A stretch of DNA of 64,000 bases from Takakia lepidozioides (Eukaryota > Streptophyta > Takakiopsida > Takakiales > Takakiaceae): NCBI GenBank assembly GCA_030704615.1, contig CM060732.1:47535053-47599052 (forward strand), read 5' to 3'. Positions 10,043 through 20,794 of the stretch are shown in pieces. Within the stretch, counting starts at the first letter, position 1, and the number at the start of each line of letters is the position of its first letter. A program made the position numbers and the translations under genes. The notes below the pieces were generated by a model. That model was not told where the DNA came from, ran no database searches, and was given only the letters and a program-made list of their open reading frames with translations.

Positions 10043-13000
10043 CTAGCTAAGCCGGGCTAGGCATGCATTTCCTCCCCCACGCTCCAAGGTTGATGTCCCC
10101 ATCAACGTTTCTTCGGCTTTTGAGGTCGCCCCTTCGAAAACTGCAACCGCCTCGGATGCGTTTCCCATTTCTGAGGCACGCACCCAAGATGCCTCCACAT
10201 GATGATAGCCCTTCCATTTGACGAGATACTCCGTTTCTCGGTTCTTGAACCTCCTCGACTTAAGTATTGCCTCCACCTCGTACTCAGGTTCATTTTCATG
10301 ATCCAACAGCATAGGTGGCGGACGCAACACTTAATGTCGATTCAGACGCGTTTCATCTTTGAAGTAAGGCTTCAAAAGGGAGACATAGAATACTGGGTGC
10401 ACCTTGCTGTTTGCCGGCAGCTCCAATTCATACACATCCTCATTCATAACCTTCCGAATGCGAAAGGGTCCCGCATACGGAGGTACGAACTTCGGACTCA
10501 CTTCCGGAGGTAGTCGGAAATTCTTGATGTTCAACCAGACCTCTGTGCCTGCCTCAAACTTCACTTCCCTCCGCTTCCGATTCGCCTGCCTTTCATACCG
10601 TTTCCTAGCTTTGGCAATGTTGTACTTTGCGAGCTTCAACAAACGCTCGCGTTTTCAGTACCGCCGCTACTGCCGGTTCCTCAACGTCCTGGGCGGCCCA
10701 ACTTGTCGGCACCAGAGGTGGTTTTCCATAGACCAATACGAAAGGGGAAACTCCCGTTGCGGAGTGTTCTGTGTTATTATAACAGAACTCTGCCGCGTCT
10801 AAGTGTTCCATCCAGTCTGTTTGGTCTGCCGACACGTAATTCCGCAAGAATTGCTTCACTACGGAATTCACTCTTTCCGTTTGGCCGTCCGTTGTAGGTC
10901 GGAAGGCGGTGCTCATCTTCAGCCTCGTCCCCATCTTCTTCCAAAGTGTCCTCCAAAATTTACTCGTAAACTTTGGGTCGCGATCCGAGACAATATCCTT
11001 CGGGACTCCATGATGCTTTAAGACGTGGGCGAAGTAAAGTCGCCCTGTCTCCTGCGCCGTTGCTGTCTCCTTGGTGGGGATGAAATGGCCCATTTTACTG
11101 AAACCTATCCACCACCACCATGATTGCATCGAATCCTTTTGACAGCGGCATAGCAGTCATGAAATCCATCGAGACGCTTTCCCAAGTCCCCTCTAGAATC
11201 GGCAAGGGTTGTAACAGCCCCGCATGCTTTTTGTACTCGCTCCGGTTTTTGTTGGCATGTGGTGCATGTCTTGACATACTCCTCTGCTCCCTCCCTCAGT
11301 TTGGGCCAGAAATACTCTTTCTTCAAGAGTGCCGCAGTGCGCTTGGCTCCGCCGTGGCCCGCGAGCGGGCTATTATGGCATTCTCTCAAGAGGCTATCTC
11401 TGATCCCTCCCTTCGGCACGTAGAGATGCTTTTGCTTATACCGGAGCAGTCCATTTTGCAAGTGGAACTGCGATTTAACCCCCATCCTCAAGTCCTGCAT
11501 CATGGACTTCGCCAGCTCATCCTTCCGGCAAGCCTTCCGGATCTTCCTTTGGAGCGCCGTCTCGCCCTTGTACACCAACAAGAGCTGCTGCTTTCTACTT
11601 AAAGCATCGGCCACCACGTTGTCTCGTCCCGGTTTGTACTGGATATCCACGTCGAACACCGCCAAAGTATCTTGCCACCTAAGTTGTTTTGGGGACAACT
11701 TGGGCTGCGTGGCAAAATACTTCACCGTGACATTGTCCGTGAACACCTTCACTAGTGGCGCCAAAGCTCAAGACAGTGCACCACCGCCTTCATCTCTTTT
11801 TCGTGCATCGGCCACCGTCGTTCAGTTTCTTACTTTCGTAAGCCACTGGACGTCCATCTTGTATAAGTACACCCCCAATCGCGAAGTCCGATGCATCTGT
11901 ATGAATCTCAGACGGACGATCGAACTCCGGGATTTTCAAGACTAGAGCTTCCGCCATCCGCTGCTTCAATTCAGCAAAAGCTTGGCCACAAAATGTGTTC
12001 CATACCCAGACTTTGGATTTACATAGAAGGTCCGACAGCGGCCCCGCGATCTTGGCGAAATTTCTCACATACTTCCGGTAATAGGAGGCGAGTCCTAGGA
12101 AGGATCGCACTCCCGGGACCGAAGTCGGAGGCTCCCAGTTCAAGATCGCCCTCACCTTTCTGTCATCCATTTTGATCCCATCCTGTGTAATCATATGCCC
12201 CAAGAACTCCACTTTCGTGACCCCGAATTTCGCATTTTGAAGCTTTGGCGTACAGCTTCCCTTCCCGCAACTTTTGGAACACCCTTTATGAGGTGCTCCA
12301 GGTGTTCCTCCTTTGTTTTCGAGTACACCAAGATGTCGTTGATGTACACGATCACAAAGTCATCCAACCACTCCTGAAAAAGGCTGTTCATCAGCGTGCT
12401 AAAGGTCGCCGGTGCATTAGTGAGCCCAAAGGCATCACCAAGAACTCATATGAACCATACCTTGTCCTGCACGCGGTCTTCTCCTCATCTCCTTCCGCCA
12501 CCCGAATTTGATGATAGCCGGAGCGCAAGTCGATCCGGCTGAAATACTTCGCTCCTGCCAACCGGTCGAAAAGGTCGTCGATCCTTGGCAAAGGGTACCG
12601 GTTTTAATAGTCACCTTATTCAAAGCCCTGTAATCGACACACATCCGCAGCGTCCCATCCTTCTTGTCTGCGAATAGCACCGGGGCTCCGTAAGGTGACT
12701 TACTCGGCCGGATGTACCCCTTTGACATTAGATCCTTGAGCTGAGTCTTCAGCTCGACCAAACTCTGTGGCTCAACCGGTAGGGCGCCTTGGCAGGCGGT
12801 TCCGATCCCGGTATCACCTCAATCTTGTGGTCAACTCCTCTTCGCGGTGGCAAGCCGCTTGGTAAATCCTCCGGCATCACATCCTGGTATTTCTCCAAAA
12901 TCCCCTTGATCCAATCTAGGCTCGGCTCCCCATCGCCTTCTCCTTTCACTTCTCTAATGTAAAGCAAAAACTGGGACTCGTGTGCCTCCTCCACGGCCCA

Positions 13001-14616
13001 CTCCTTTGCTGATAGAAGGTTTATTCGCCCTCCCACGGATTTGGGCGTTTCCGACACTCGTAAAACCTCGCCACCATTCCCACATGGCAGCGTGACTACT
13101 CTCTTGCGGCCATCTATGACCGCTCCGGATTTGCTCAAAAAGGTCATCCCCAAAATGAGATCCACTCCATCGATCTCGCAGATGGTGAAGTTCTCACGTC
13201 CCTCCCAACTCCCCAGTTGAAGAGGAACATCAAACGCCAACCTTGTCGCCAACTGAGGTTCTCCTTGGCAGAACGCACCTCAATAGAGGCCCCCACGTCA
13301 CTTGTCGGGAGTCCCAACTTTCGCGCCGCCGCCGGCGTCATGAAGGAGTGCGACGCTCCTGTGTCCACCAACAACGACACGTTAGTTCCGGATATTATCC
13401 CATCCACGAACAATGACTGACTCCCTTTACGCAGGGCGCCAGTTTCCTGATACAACTCACAAGAATAGTTGCCTACCTTGCAAGTCCTGGCAACCACCGC
13501 TTCCACCAAGCGACTGATGGTATCTTCCGACAGCTCCGTGGTTGCCCGAGTCATGTTCAATTGTCGAGGTTTTGTGCACTTCTTGGCCAAGTGCCCGGGC
13601 TCCCCGCAATTGAAACACACTCCATCAAAGGTTGCCTTCTATCCGCCATAAGCCGCTCCACCCGCTTTTTCTTTCGAAGCACCGAGTGCCGCCTTGACGT
13701 GTGAAGGCCCTCCCTTCGATTTCCATGTGCCGTTGTCGCCGCGTGGTCTATCCCACTTCTTTTCCGGTCGGAAGGAGTCACCTTCCCGCCGGGTCTTCTT
13801 GTGGTTCAGCTCCGTACGGCCTTGTCTCTCACCCCTAGGGACATCCGAGAAACATTCAGCCCTCTCAATTGCCTCGTTCAAAGTCTTGGGTGGCTTCTCC
13901 TCCAACTTCCGCCTGGCCCATGGGGGCCAGTCTTGCCACAAAGTTGAAGACCATTTCTGGTTCTGCCATGTCCGCGACTTCGAGCAACAGCACATTGAAA
14001 GCCTGGACATACCCCCGAATGTCATCTGTTTGCTTCAAATCCCTCATCTTGTCCCGGGCAAGCCAGGATGCGTTGAGGGGCACAAACTGTCTCTTCATCA
14101 ATTCCTTGAACCCACTCCAGTTCAAGGTTTCCGGGCTTGGGCCTCGGTCGTGAAGGCGTTTCTGCCACCATTGTTGAGCATAGCCCCTCAAATAGGTGGG
14201 AGCACTTCCACCCGATCCTCGTCACTCAACTTAGCCGCCCGGAAGTACTGCTCTAGCTCCAGGAGCCAGGTGTTGAGTGCCTTCCGATTTCGGACGCCCT
14301 CGAAGGTGCCGGGTTCCTTAGGCTTCACCTTAAACTTTGCCTTAGTGGAAGTGGCATTAGCCGCCTTCAACACGTCTTTCAACGTCCCGCCAAACTGCGC
14401 CAACAACCCTTCCCATGGGAGGCATCTCTTGGTTTGTCGGAGCTCTCAAGGATTCCTCGGGCTCCGACTCCTCGGATTCCTCCCGCTCTTGAGCGGCCTC
14501 GTTTTCGAAAACATTCATCGCTTCCTCAAACGGCCGCCTCGGTGACGTCGCCCCCATCGGGCTCACCAGGATCATCATCTTTTGGGCCGTTCCGCTTTCG
14601 CTTCGGCTTGCCCGAC
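10043..14616 (-). pseudogene. gag-pol of gypsy copy 3, multiply frameshifted
   Basis: Gag runs from about 14616 to 13640, including a [13 protein letters not shown] segment and a basic tail. The CCHC zinc knuckle ([17 protein letters not shown]) is at about 13620. Protease ([12 protein letters not shown], catalytic DTG intact) is at about 13370. RT spans 12760-12195 ([21 protein letters not shown], then [11 protein letters not shown], where the usual YIDD is YIND). RNase H is at 12000-11700, the H2C2 finger and integrase at 11450-10640, and the chromodomain at 10330-10100. The D-to-N change in the RT active site plus at least six frame breaks make it non-autonomous. Confidence 0.92.
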
Positions 14617-14663
14617 CCCCATGATGAGGCCAATCCCAAGGACGATCGCGTACTGAATTCTAA

Positions 14664-14675
14664 GCTCTGATACCA
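14664..14675 (-). other. primer binding site for initiator Met-tRNA, gypsy copy 3
   Basis: On the minus strand TGGTATCAGAGC, the standard complement of the plant tRNA-iMet 3' end, lies two bases inside the 5' LTR. It primes minus-strand cDNA synthesis. Confidence 0.93.
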
Positions 14676-14677
14676 AG

Positions 14678-15405
14678 TGTCGCGCACCTCCCTTCGGTAA
14701 GCTCCCCCCTCAAGTCATAGTTACTCGCTTTGATGCGCGCGCCTGACTCCCAACCTGGCCGCCGGGCCAACTTGGAGCTTCGGTTGCTCACCAGGGCATA
14801 ACGGTCCCCCTTTGTTCTCCCAAAGAACCCTCCACCGCTTTGGAACCAGCGGGAATTCCCTTTGGTAGTTGGCAGTCCGGAACAGCTCCCCACTCTTTGG
14901 TCGCTTTCCGGCTCACTCGCTTACTCACTAGTTTTTGGTCACCAACGGGCTTGCACCGTTCTCGGGGTTACTACTCCCTATATATACTTCTGTAGCTGTC
15001 CGCGGGGGTTTCACAACCAGCCATGCCATTTTATGGCGAACCACCACGAAGACCCTCGATTCCCGGTGGTGAGTCGCGGTGAGTCTTGGCCCATTCACCG
15101 CGGCCCCAATGGACTGTGATGAGTCCCAAGACTCCCCACGACTCCCACCTCGAGGTCTCCACCCCATGGTGAGTCCTATGCCACCCCCACTAAGTCCCGC
15201 TAAGCTACCACCACCTCTTGTGGAGCCACCCCCACCGCAACCCGGTGTGCGGGGGCTCCACCTAGTGAGCGCCTCCGCCTCCTTGAGTGCCTTGGGCACT
15301 CAAGGGTGCTTCAGCCCCCGTACCTATCGCTGCTACTGCCCCCACCACAGGGGCCGCCCCTCTTGTGTCCCGACCCCCCTGCCCTCAAGGCAAAGGGCCG
15401 CGACA
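14678..15405 (-). repeat. 5' LTR of gypsy copy 3
   Basis: 728 bp. On the minus strand it starts TGTCGCGGCC and ends GTGCGCGACA. A TATA box lies near 14980. Boundaries were taken from the primer binding site and from the other LTRs. Confidence 0.92.
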
Positions 15406-16200
15406 CCAGGTGTCACGTTCTTGGTGGGTGTTTGAGTAGAGTGGGCAATACGGAGATGGATAAAGTTGTGGCTAGAAAATGTGTTTGCGTTGATGTCCCC
15501 TGTACTGGGCGTATCTAAATTTGAGGGTTTGTCGTATTTGTGCATCTGTGGTGATTTTGGTATTCCAGAAGTGATTTGATAGTTTGTGGTGAAGCACATT
15601 GGATTGTGTCCATTTTTGCTATGAACTTTAGTGTGGCTTATTGATGCAGCAACTTGTTTGTTGGCTTCCCTGGTGAGGGTGGCGAGTAGGTTGCGAACAG
15701 GTCTGGGTGTAGGTGGGTCTGGGACAGGGTATATGAACCAAAAAGGGTGGGTGTGAGCGATGTGAATAGGGTCTTCCGATGGAACCATAGGGGGTTTGGC
15801 AACTCCAGCTTGAGCAAATAGATCAGCAGCATCATTCCCTAATATCCCTGTGTGCGAGCGGACTTTATGGAGGTGGATGGGGTGAGAGTTGGAGAGGGCT
15901 AGTTGGACTATGGCAGTGATGAGATTGCGGTTTGGATGGTGGTGGTGGGAGGATGGGCAGTTTATGTGATTTCTGATAAGGAAGAGGGAGGTAAGGCTAT
16001 CAGTAAAGATATAGTAAGGTGGAGGAAAGTTGGCAAGCCTAGATAGGGTGTCATATATGGCCATGAGTTCAGCACGTAAAATTGTGGCGGGACCAAGAAG
16101 CCGGAGGGCGATCCCCTGCTGGGTGGCCGCGTGGTATATACCATATCTGGCGTTGGAGTTTATGAGGGATCCATCAGTATAGTGGGAGTGGGAGAGGGGA
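15406..16200 (-). pseudogene. RNase H domain of a LINE ORF2-like protein, partial
   Basis: RNase H removes the RNA strand of the cDNA hybrid. On the minus strand the four acidic catalytic positions are all recognisable: YTDGSL (about 16180), RAELMAIYDTL (about 16070), FTDSLTSL (about 16000) and the VRSHTGILGNDAADLFA motif (about 15860), which also carries the conserved His. The frame stays open about 120 codons past the last motif (VRNLLATLTREANKQVAASI) until the gypsy LTR cuts it at 15405. RNase H in plant LINEs is known for L1-type families, but the exact clade cannot be set without the RT. Confidence 0.8.
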
Positions 16201-16942
16201 AATCTAAGAGGTATGATTTGTCAGTAGATTTGGGGAATGACAGGTATGGCCTGAGTAGGGGCGGTATATGGTGGGCGTGGTGTTGCTTTTAGCCATGCCT
16301 TGTTAGATTTGATATTGCGGGGGGGGGGGACGGTAGATATGTTCGCGTTCAGTAGTGTAGGGGGAGGCGATGTTGGCTTTCATTTTATGAGTTTGTGTAA
16401 GTAGGTTATGTAGGCAGTGGAGGAGGTCAGGGGGGATGTTTGTCAGGGGGGTGTTTTGCACAAGAAGGACAAGGGTGAGGGAAGGTTCCTTCTGTTGGAG
16501 ATATGTGGGGAGAGGGGGTGTGTGTGTATATTTAAGTTGGTTTGGTTCTATGCTGGCTAGTAAATGCGCTCCAGTGGGTAGGCAGAGGAGAGGATGGGAG
16601 TCGTTAGGCAGTTTTTGTTGGGTGAGGACAAGTATTGCGAGGGCAAATGGAGATGTGTGGGCGGCGAGACGCGCCCATTGGAGGGCGTCATGTGTCGGGG
16701 GGCCTGGAGGGGGATGAGCAAAGCCTCTACCGGCCCATGTATGTTGTGTGGCGGTGCCTGTGGCGCCGAATAGGCAATCTCTGTGGTGTGGACTGGCGTA
16801 AGTGGTTAGTTCCATGGGGCATGTAAGGGGGCTTGAGTAATATGAGTGGGTGAGTTGAAATGATTTTATGAGCAGTGTGAGGATGTCATAAGGTAAAAGT
16901 GTTGTGGGCACCTGCTTGGGTGAGTCGGCGGGGGGAGCGTGG

Positions 16943-16948
<6 letters not shown>
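15406..16948 (-). mobile_element. non-LTR retrotransposon (LINE) fragment with RNase H domain
   Basis: Truncated at its 3' side by the gypsy LTR and at its 5' side by the G run. The minus strand encodes the tail of a LINE polyprotein: a linker (FGATGTATQHTWAGRGFAHP, then ALQWARLAAHTSP) followed by RNase H. No reverse transcriptase core or endonuclease remains in the window. Confidence 0.75.

Positions 16949-17005
<57 letters not shown>
16949..17005. repeat. 57-base poly-G tract
   Basis: An uninterrupted run of G on the plus strand, exactly at the junction between the LINE fragment and a PPR relic. It can form G-quadruplexes and is a likely sequencing or assembly weak point. Confidence 0.95.
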
Positions 17006-17006
<1 letters not shown>

Positions 17007-18010
17007 GCCTCCTTATGACAACCATGCTGGGCATATCCTGCATCATGGCATTCCATGATACCACATTTCGTTCAGCCATACTGTTGAACACTTCATTTGC
17101 ATTGTCAATGCTCCCACATTTGGCATACACGTCCACAAGGGAATTGTTAAGAATGACATCTGGTACAATTCCAGCTTTCATGATGTTAGCATGGACCTCT
17201 CCTTTTCTAGGGCTGCCAGGCACGCACATGCATTGCAAACGCAAATGAAGGTGACTTGATCTGGCTTCACCTCTTCGCCCATCATTTGCTCATAGGTCTC
17301 CAAACCCTCCGTTCCGCATCCATGCTGGGCATATCCTCCTATCATTGTGTTCCATGACACCACATTTCGTTCAGCCATTTTGTCGAACACTCCCTTTGCA
17401 TATTCAATGCTCCCACATTTGGCGTACATGTCCACGAGGGTGTTGTTCAAAATGACATCTGGTACAATTCCAACTTTCACAATGTCAGCATGGACCTCTT
17501 TGCCTTTTTTCAGGGCTGCCCTCCCTGCACACGCATTGCAAACGCAAAGGAAAGTGACCTGGTCTGGCTTCACCCCTTCCCGGATCATTTGCTCATAGGT
17601 CTCCAAAGCATCCATTCCGCATCCATGTTGGGCATATCCCGTGATCATAGCATTCCATGACACCACATTTTGTTATGCCATATTGTCAAACAACCCCTTA
17701 GCATGGATGTCAGCATGAACCTCTCTGCCATTTCCCAGGGCTGCCAGGCCACATGCATTGCAAATGCAAAGGAAAGTGACATGGTCTGGCTTCACCCCTT
17801 CCTGGATCATTTTCTCATAGGTCCTCAAAGCCTCCATCCCACACCCATGCTGGGAATATCCTCCAATCATAGCACTCCAGGAAACCACATATTGTTCAGC
17901 CATACTGTTGAACACTCCCTTTGCATCCTTAATGCTCCCGCATTTGGCATACATGTCCACTAGGGTGTTGTTCAGAATGACATTTGGGTCAATTCCAGCT
18001 TACATAATGT
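17006..18010 (-). pseudogene. PPR protein fragment (PPR relic 3), repeats only
   Basis: On the minus strand about six PLS repeats are readable, mainly from 17666 to 17180: MVSWNAMITGYAQHGCGMDA, VKPDQVTFLCVCNACA, KKGKEVHADIVKVGIVPDVI, LVDMYAKCGSIEYAKGVFDK. Frames 17960-17673 and 17178-17010 carry further repeats. It was an RNA-binding organellar factor. No E or DYW region is present: the gene runs into the G run and LINE at its 3' side, and the N-terminus is lost near 18010. Frame breaks fall at about 17690 and 17200. Confidence 0.88.
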
Positions 18011-18153
18011 CAGAATGGACCTCTTTGTCCTTTCCTCATCTGATGACAACTCCTGAAATACTTGACTTTGCGACCTCCGTCCTTATTGATTTCCGATGAA
18101 GATCACCCAAATTTTCTTGGGACACCAAGGCATGGGAGGCCTGGCCCTTCTTC

Positions 18154-18501
18154 CTATTTGTGGTTTTGTGAGGTGGTATATGTCCGTGGCACATCCTCCA
18201 TAATAGCCTTTTGGCTTGGTGTGACGGGCCCTTCACCTTCCCCATGTTTCATACAACCATCCACCCTATGCAAGTTCAGTTTTTTTTTATCGGCAAAAAT
18301 CAGATCACAGTGTATGCATCTGTATTGTCGTCTGTTAGACGCACCAGGTTCATTGACCCTTGCCATTATGTAGGCCTCACATATGAGGGACTCGTACTCA
18401 TCAGTTTCATAAGTTTGGCGATATTCCCTCCGGTTCTCTATCATTTTGCTCTCCTTCATCGTGAGTGTTGCGTCTGCCAACAATTGCAGCAGCGTGCAAA
18501 C
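18154..18501 (-). CDS. exon-like ORF with C2HC zinc-finger-like motif, partial
   Basis: The minus-strand frame is open from a good 3' splice site (TGTCTTGTAG before 18501) to a TAG at 18154. It has no ATG at its start, so it looks like an internal or terminal exon. It reads through an acidic helical part (KMIENRREYRQTYETDEYES) to YRCIHCDLIFADKKKLNLHR followed by VDGCMKH, a C-x2-C...H...C arrangement resembling a C2H2/C2HC finger in which the last ligand would be Cys. I do not recognise the family. It lies just upstream of PPR relic 3 on the same strand, with no sign that the two form one gene. Confidence 0.4.
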   Translation of the reverse strand, partial: VCTLLQLLADATLTMKESKMIENRREYRQTYETDEYESLICEAYIMARVNEPGASNRRQYRCIHCDLIFADKKKLNLHRVDGCMKHGEGEGPVTPSQKAIMEDVPRTYTTSQNHK

Positions 18502-18509
18502 CTACAAGA

Positions 18510-19243
18510 CAATGCCAAGCATAAATCCACATGCCACTCACTTGCTTGAACCCTCAAATTGCCCGCATGGCCATTGAACCCCCCCAATACCTCTATGGTG
18601 TGCATGTTTTTTACACTAAACCCTAAACCCCAAAACAAAATGGAAGGACTGCAGATAATGACATATCTCAGAATGGAGAGTGTTCATGGCCGCATATGTG
18701 CACGTCCTGGAGCTCGCAAGTGAACTATGGAAACAACAGTCAATCCAGGTCTGCTCCTTCACATACCAAGCAAATATAACATGCAACCTGCTCAGATGAT
18801 TGGTTTCCGATGCTCGATGCAGAACTCACTCACACGCTAAATCCTGGAAGAAGAGCACAATCACAATCCAGAGAACATAGAAGAGAAATATCAATCAATA
18901 ATAAGGACATGCACGCAATTCACACTTGGAGATGATGCGGTGCAACCATTGAAGACGGCCAAAATATCCTACTTCATAGCCTGATTGTCCATTCGTGTCC
19001 ACAACTGAACCTGCATGGCGGGACGCGGTACGCCAACACCATAAAAAATCGATAGCGACATTTCGCGATGGTTGCCAACAACACACCGTCCCGTCTCATT
19101 CTACATGCAATGCAATGATATGGATGCAATGGAAGCATGCATGTACCATGGGCAGGATGAAGGCATGCAGGGGGGATGGGGATGCGGGAGAGGGCATGGC
19201 CAGGGCATGCGTAATGTCCACGCAGCGGGCACATGGGGGCACA
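18510..19243. other. no gene recognised; contains a copy of the PPR-flank repeat
   Basis: Low-information sequence. One CTAAACCCTAAACCCC stretch at about 18617 resembles a telomere unit. At 19150-19250 the minus strand repeats the GC-rich segment also found at 4930-5110 and 43940-44185. Confidence 0.5.
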
Positions 19244-20084
19244 TGGGGGCAAATTTTACACTTGATACAATGCACCGGGTTATCCGTCACCCTCTTTCAT
19301 GAATTGTGAGCACTTTGTTTAATCTTGAGAGCAATCTTGAGAGCAATCCGTTAATGTACAGTGGCAATTCCATTATTTGACTGGTTAATATGCAAGTAGA
19401 CTCATGTTGAGCTGGACTCAACCCTTGAAATAGGTACAGGTGGGAGTGGCATAAAACATAGATTGGTGACAACTTTTGGCAGACTTGAAACAGCTAGAAG
19501 CCACTTCTATCCAGGCTAGGAAGCAATTACCCCGATTCTAATCTCTGAAATGTTAGTCTAGTATTGGACTGGGTTAGGATTGTTTTATACAAATAGGGAA
19601 TCACTTCCAGCATAGGCCAGTGCTCAGACCACCATCGTTCAAGTTGGGGGGCGGAGGGATTGCATGAGCCATCTTGGAGGGCAATTGGGTGGTCACTTTG
19701 AACAGGGCTCAAGCACATATGGGATATTTTGGTTTTCGTGCTACGGAAAGGCGAGTGCTCATAGCATCAGCTGTATGTGTTTAATCCAGAACGAGCTAAA
19801 GAGATGGGGGAAAGGATCTTCTAGGTGACACAGGTAAACTAGATCATTTTGATTATTTTCATGTATAGTCCATCTCATGGATTGTTTTCTGAGAAATGAA
19901 TTTGTTGGCCCCAAAAAGTGAAGATTAAAAACATTCAAAAAGCGACTACAAATACAGTAAAACATTAAAAGCCTTTCATTTATTTTAATTCAGTTTTTTC
20001 TCCTAATGTTTTTCAGATATTAATTGTTTTGTCTTGCCCCTTATTTTGTTTTGTTTAGTACACTGGGTCGCTCATGGAGTATTT

Positions 20085-20303
20085 TCTATGATTGCCCCAC
20101 ATGCAGGTCAGGTTCAAGTCACCTCACAAGAAAGAAAGAAAGAGGACTCCCCCCGGGAAAGGCGCCAAATCATACATTCTCTTCATCCCCCAAGGATTCC
20201 CAAGGATTACTGGTTCCATTGGAAAGTGGACCATTTCAACCCTAGTCCCCTAGGTTATGCACAAGCAAGGCACAACACCCAACCACTAGGCTACCTGGTC
20301 TAG
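20085..20303 (-). repeat. tRNA-derived SINE copy in arm A
   Basis: Mirror of the copy at 39391-39605. The minus strand starts CTAGACCAGGTAGCCTAGTGG, with a box A-like motif, and ends in the GTGGGGCAATCATAG region. Confidence 0.65.
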
Positions 20304-20794
20304 TGTGATGTGCAGACATTCTGAACTGCCATATTTGTGGCTTCGTCCAGCACTAAGGATTGACAAGTGAAACACGATTTCGGCAGTAAGGTTAGCCCCG
20401 CCATTCTACCTGCAAGGTCTTCCTTCAAGTTGGACACAACCTCATGTGGATGGATATTTGAGGATTCTTCTTGGAAATTCTACTACCATAGAAGTTGCTT
20501 CCTTGTCCAGATTCAGCCGCCTCTGAGAAAAATGAATGTTGGTGTATATAGGAAACTTGTCAGTTCAGTCCCACAGCTTCAAGCTCCACGTAGAGGCTTC
20601 AACTTCTGCAACGGATATCAAGAGAGTGTATCAACACACACAAAACTGTGTCTGTGTTCCTGCTGATTGTGTAGGCAACCTAAGACTAACCGTGCACACA
20701 GCAGGGAGATTATGTAGCACTTGTCTTCTGTCTCCTTCGTCTTTCGTTTCCTTTGTGTGTACACATATGTGATGTACTTCAGTGGAGGACGTTT

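Larger units (their letters stand above)
9598..15405 (-). mobile_element. Ty3/gypsy chromovirus copy 3, 3' LTR missing
   Basis: Read on the minus strand: 5' LTR (15405-14678), primer binding site, gag, protease, RT, RNase H, integrase, chromodomain, and part of the hairpin-rich 3' untranslated region. The element stops at about 9598, before the 3' LTR. At the break a 15-bp unit (AATGCTGGCCTGAGG) is directly duplicated. The 5' end lies directly against the LINE fragment at 15406. Confidence 0.95.

Noticed and set aside
16303-17244. 313-codon minus-strand ORF with a long proline run
   Set aside because: The prolines come from translating the poly-G tract. The frame merely fuses a PPR relic to a LINE fragment.
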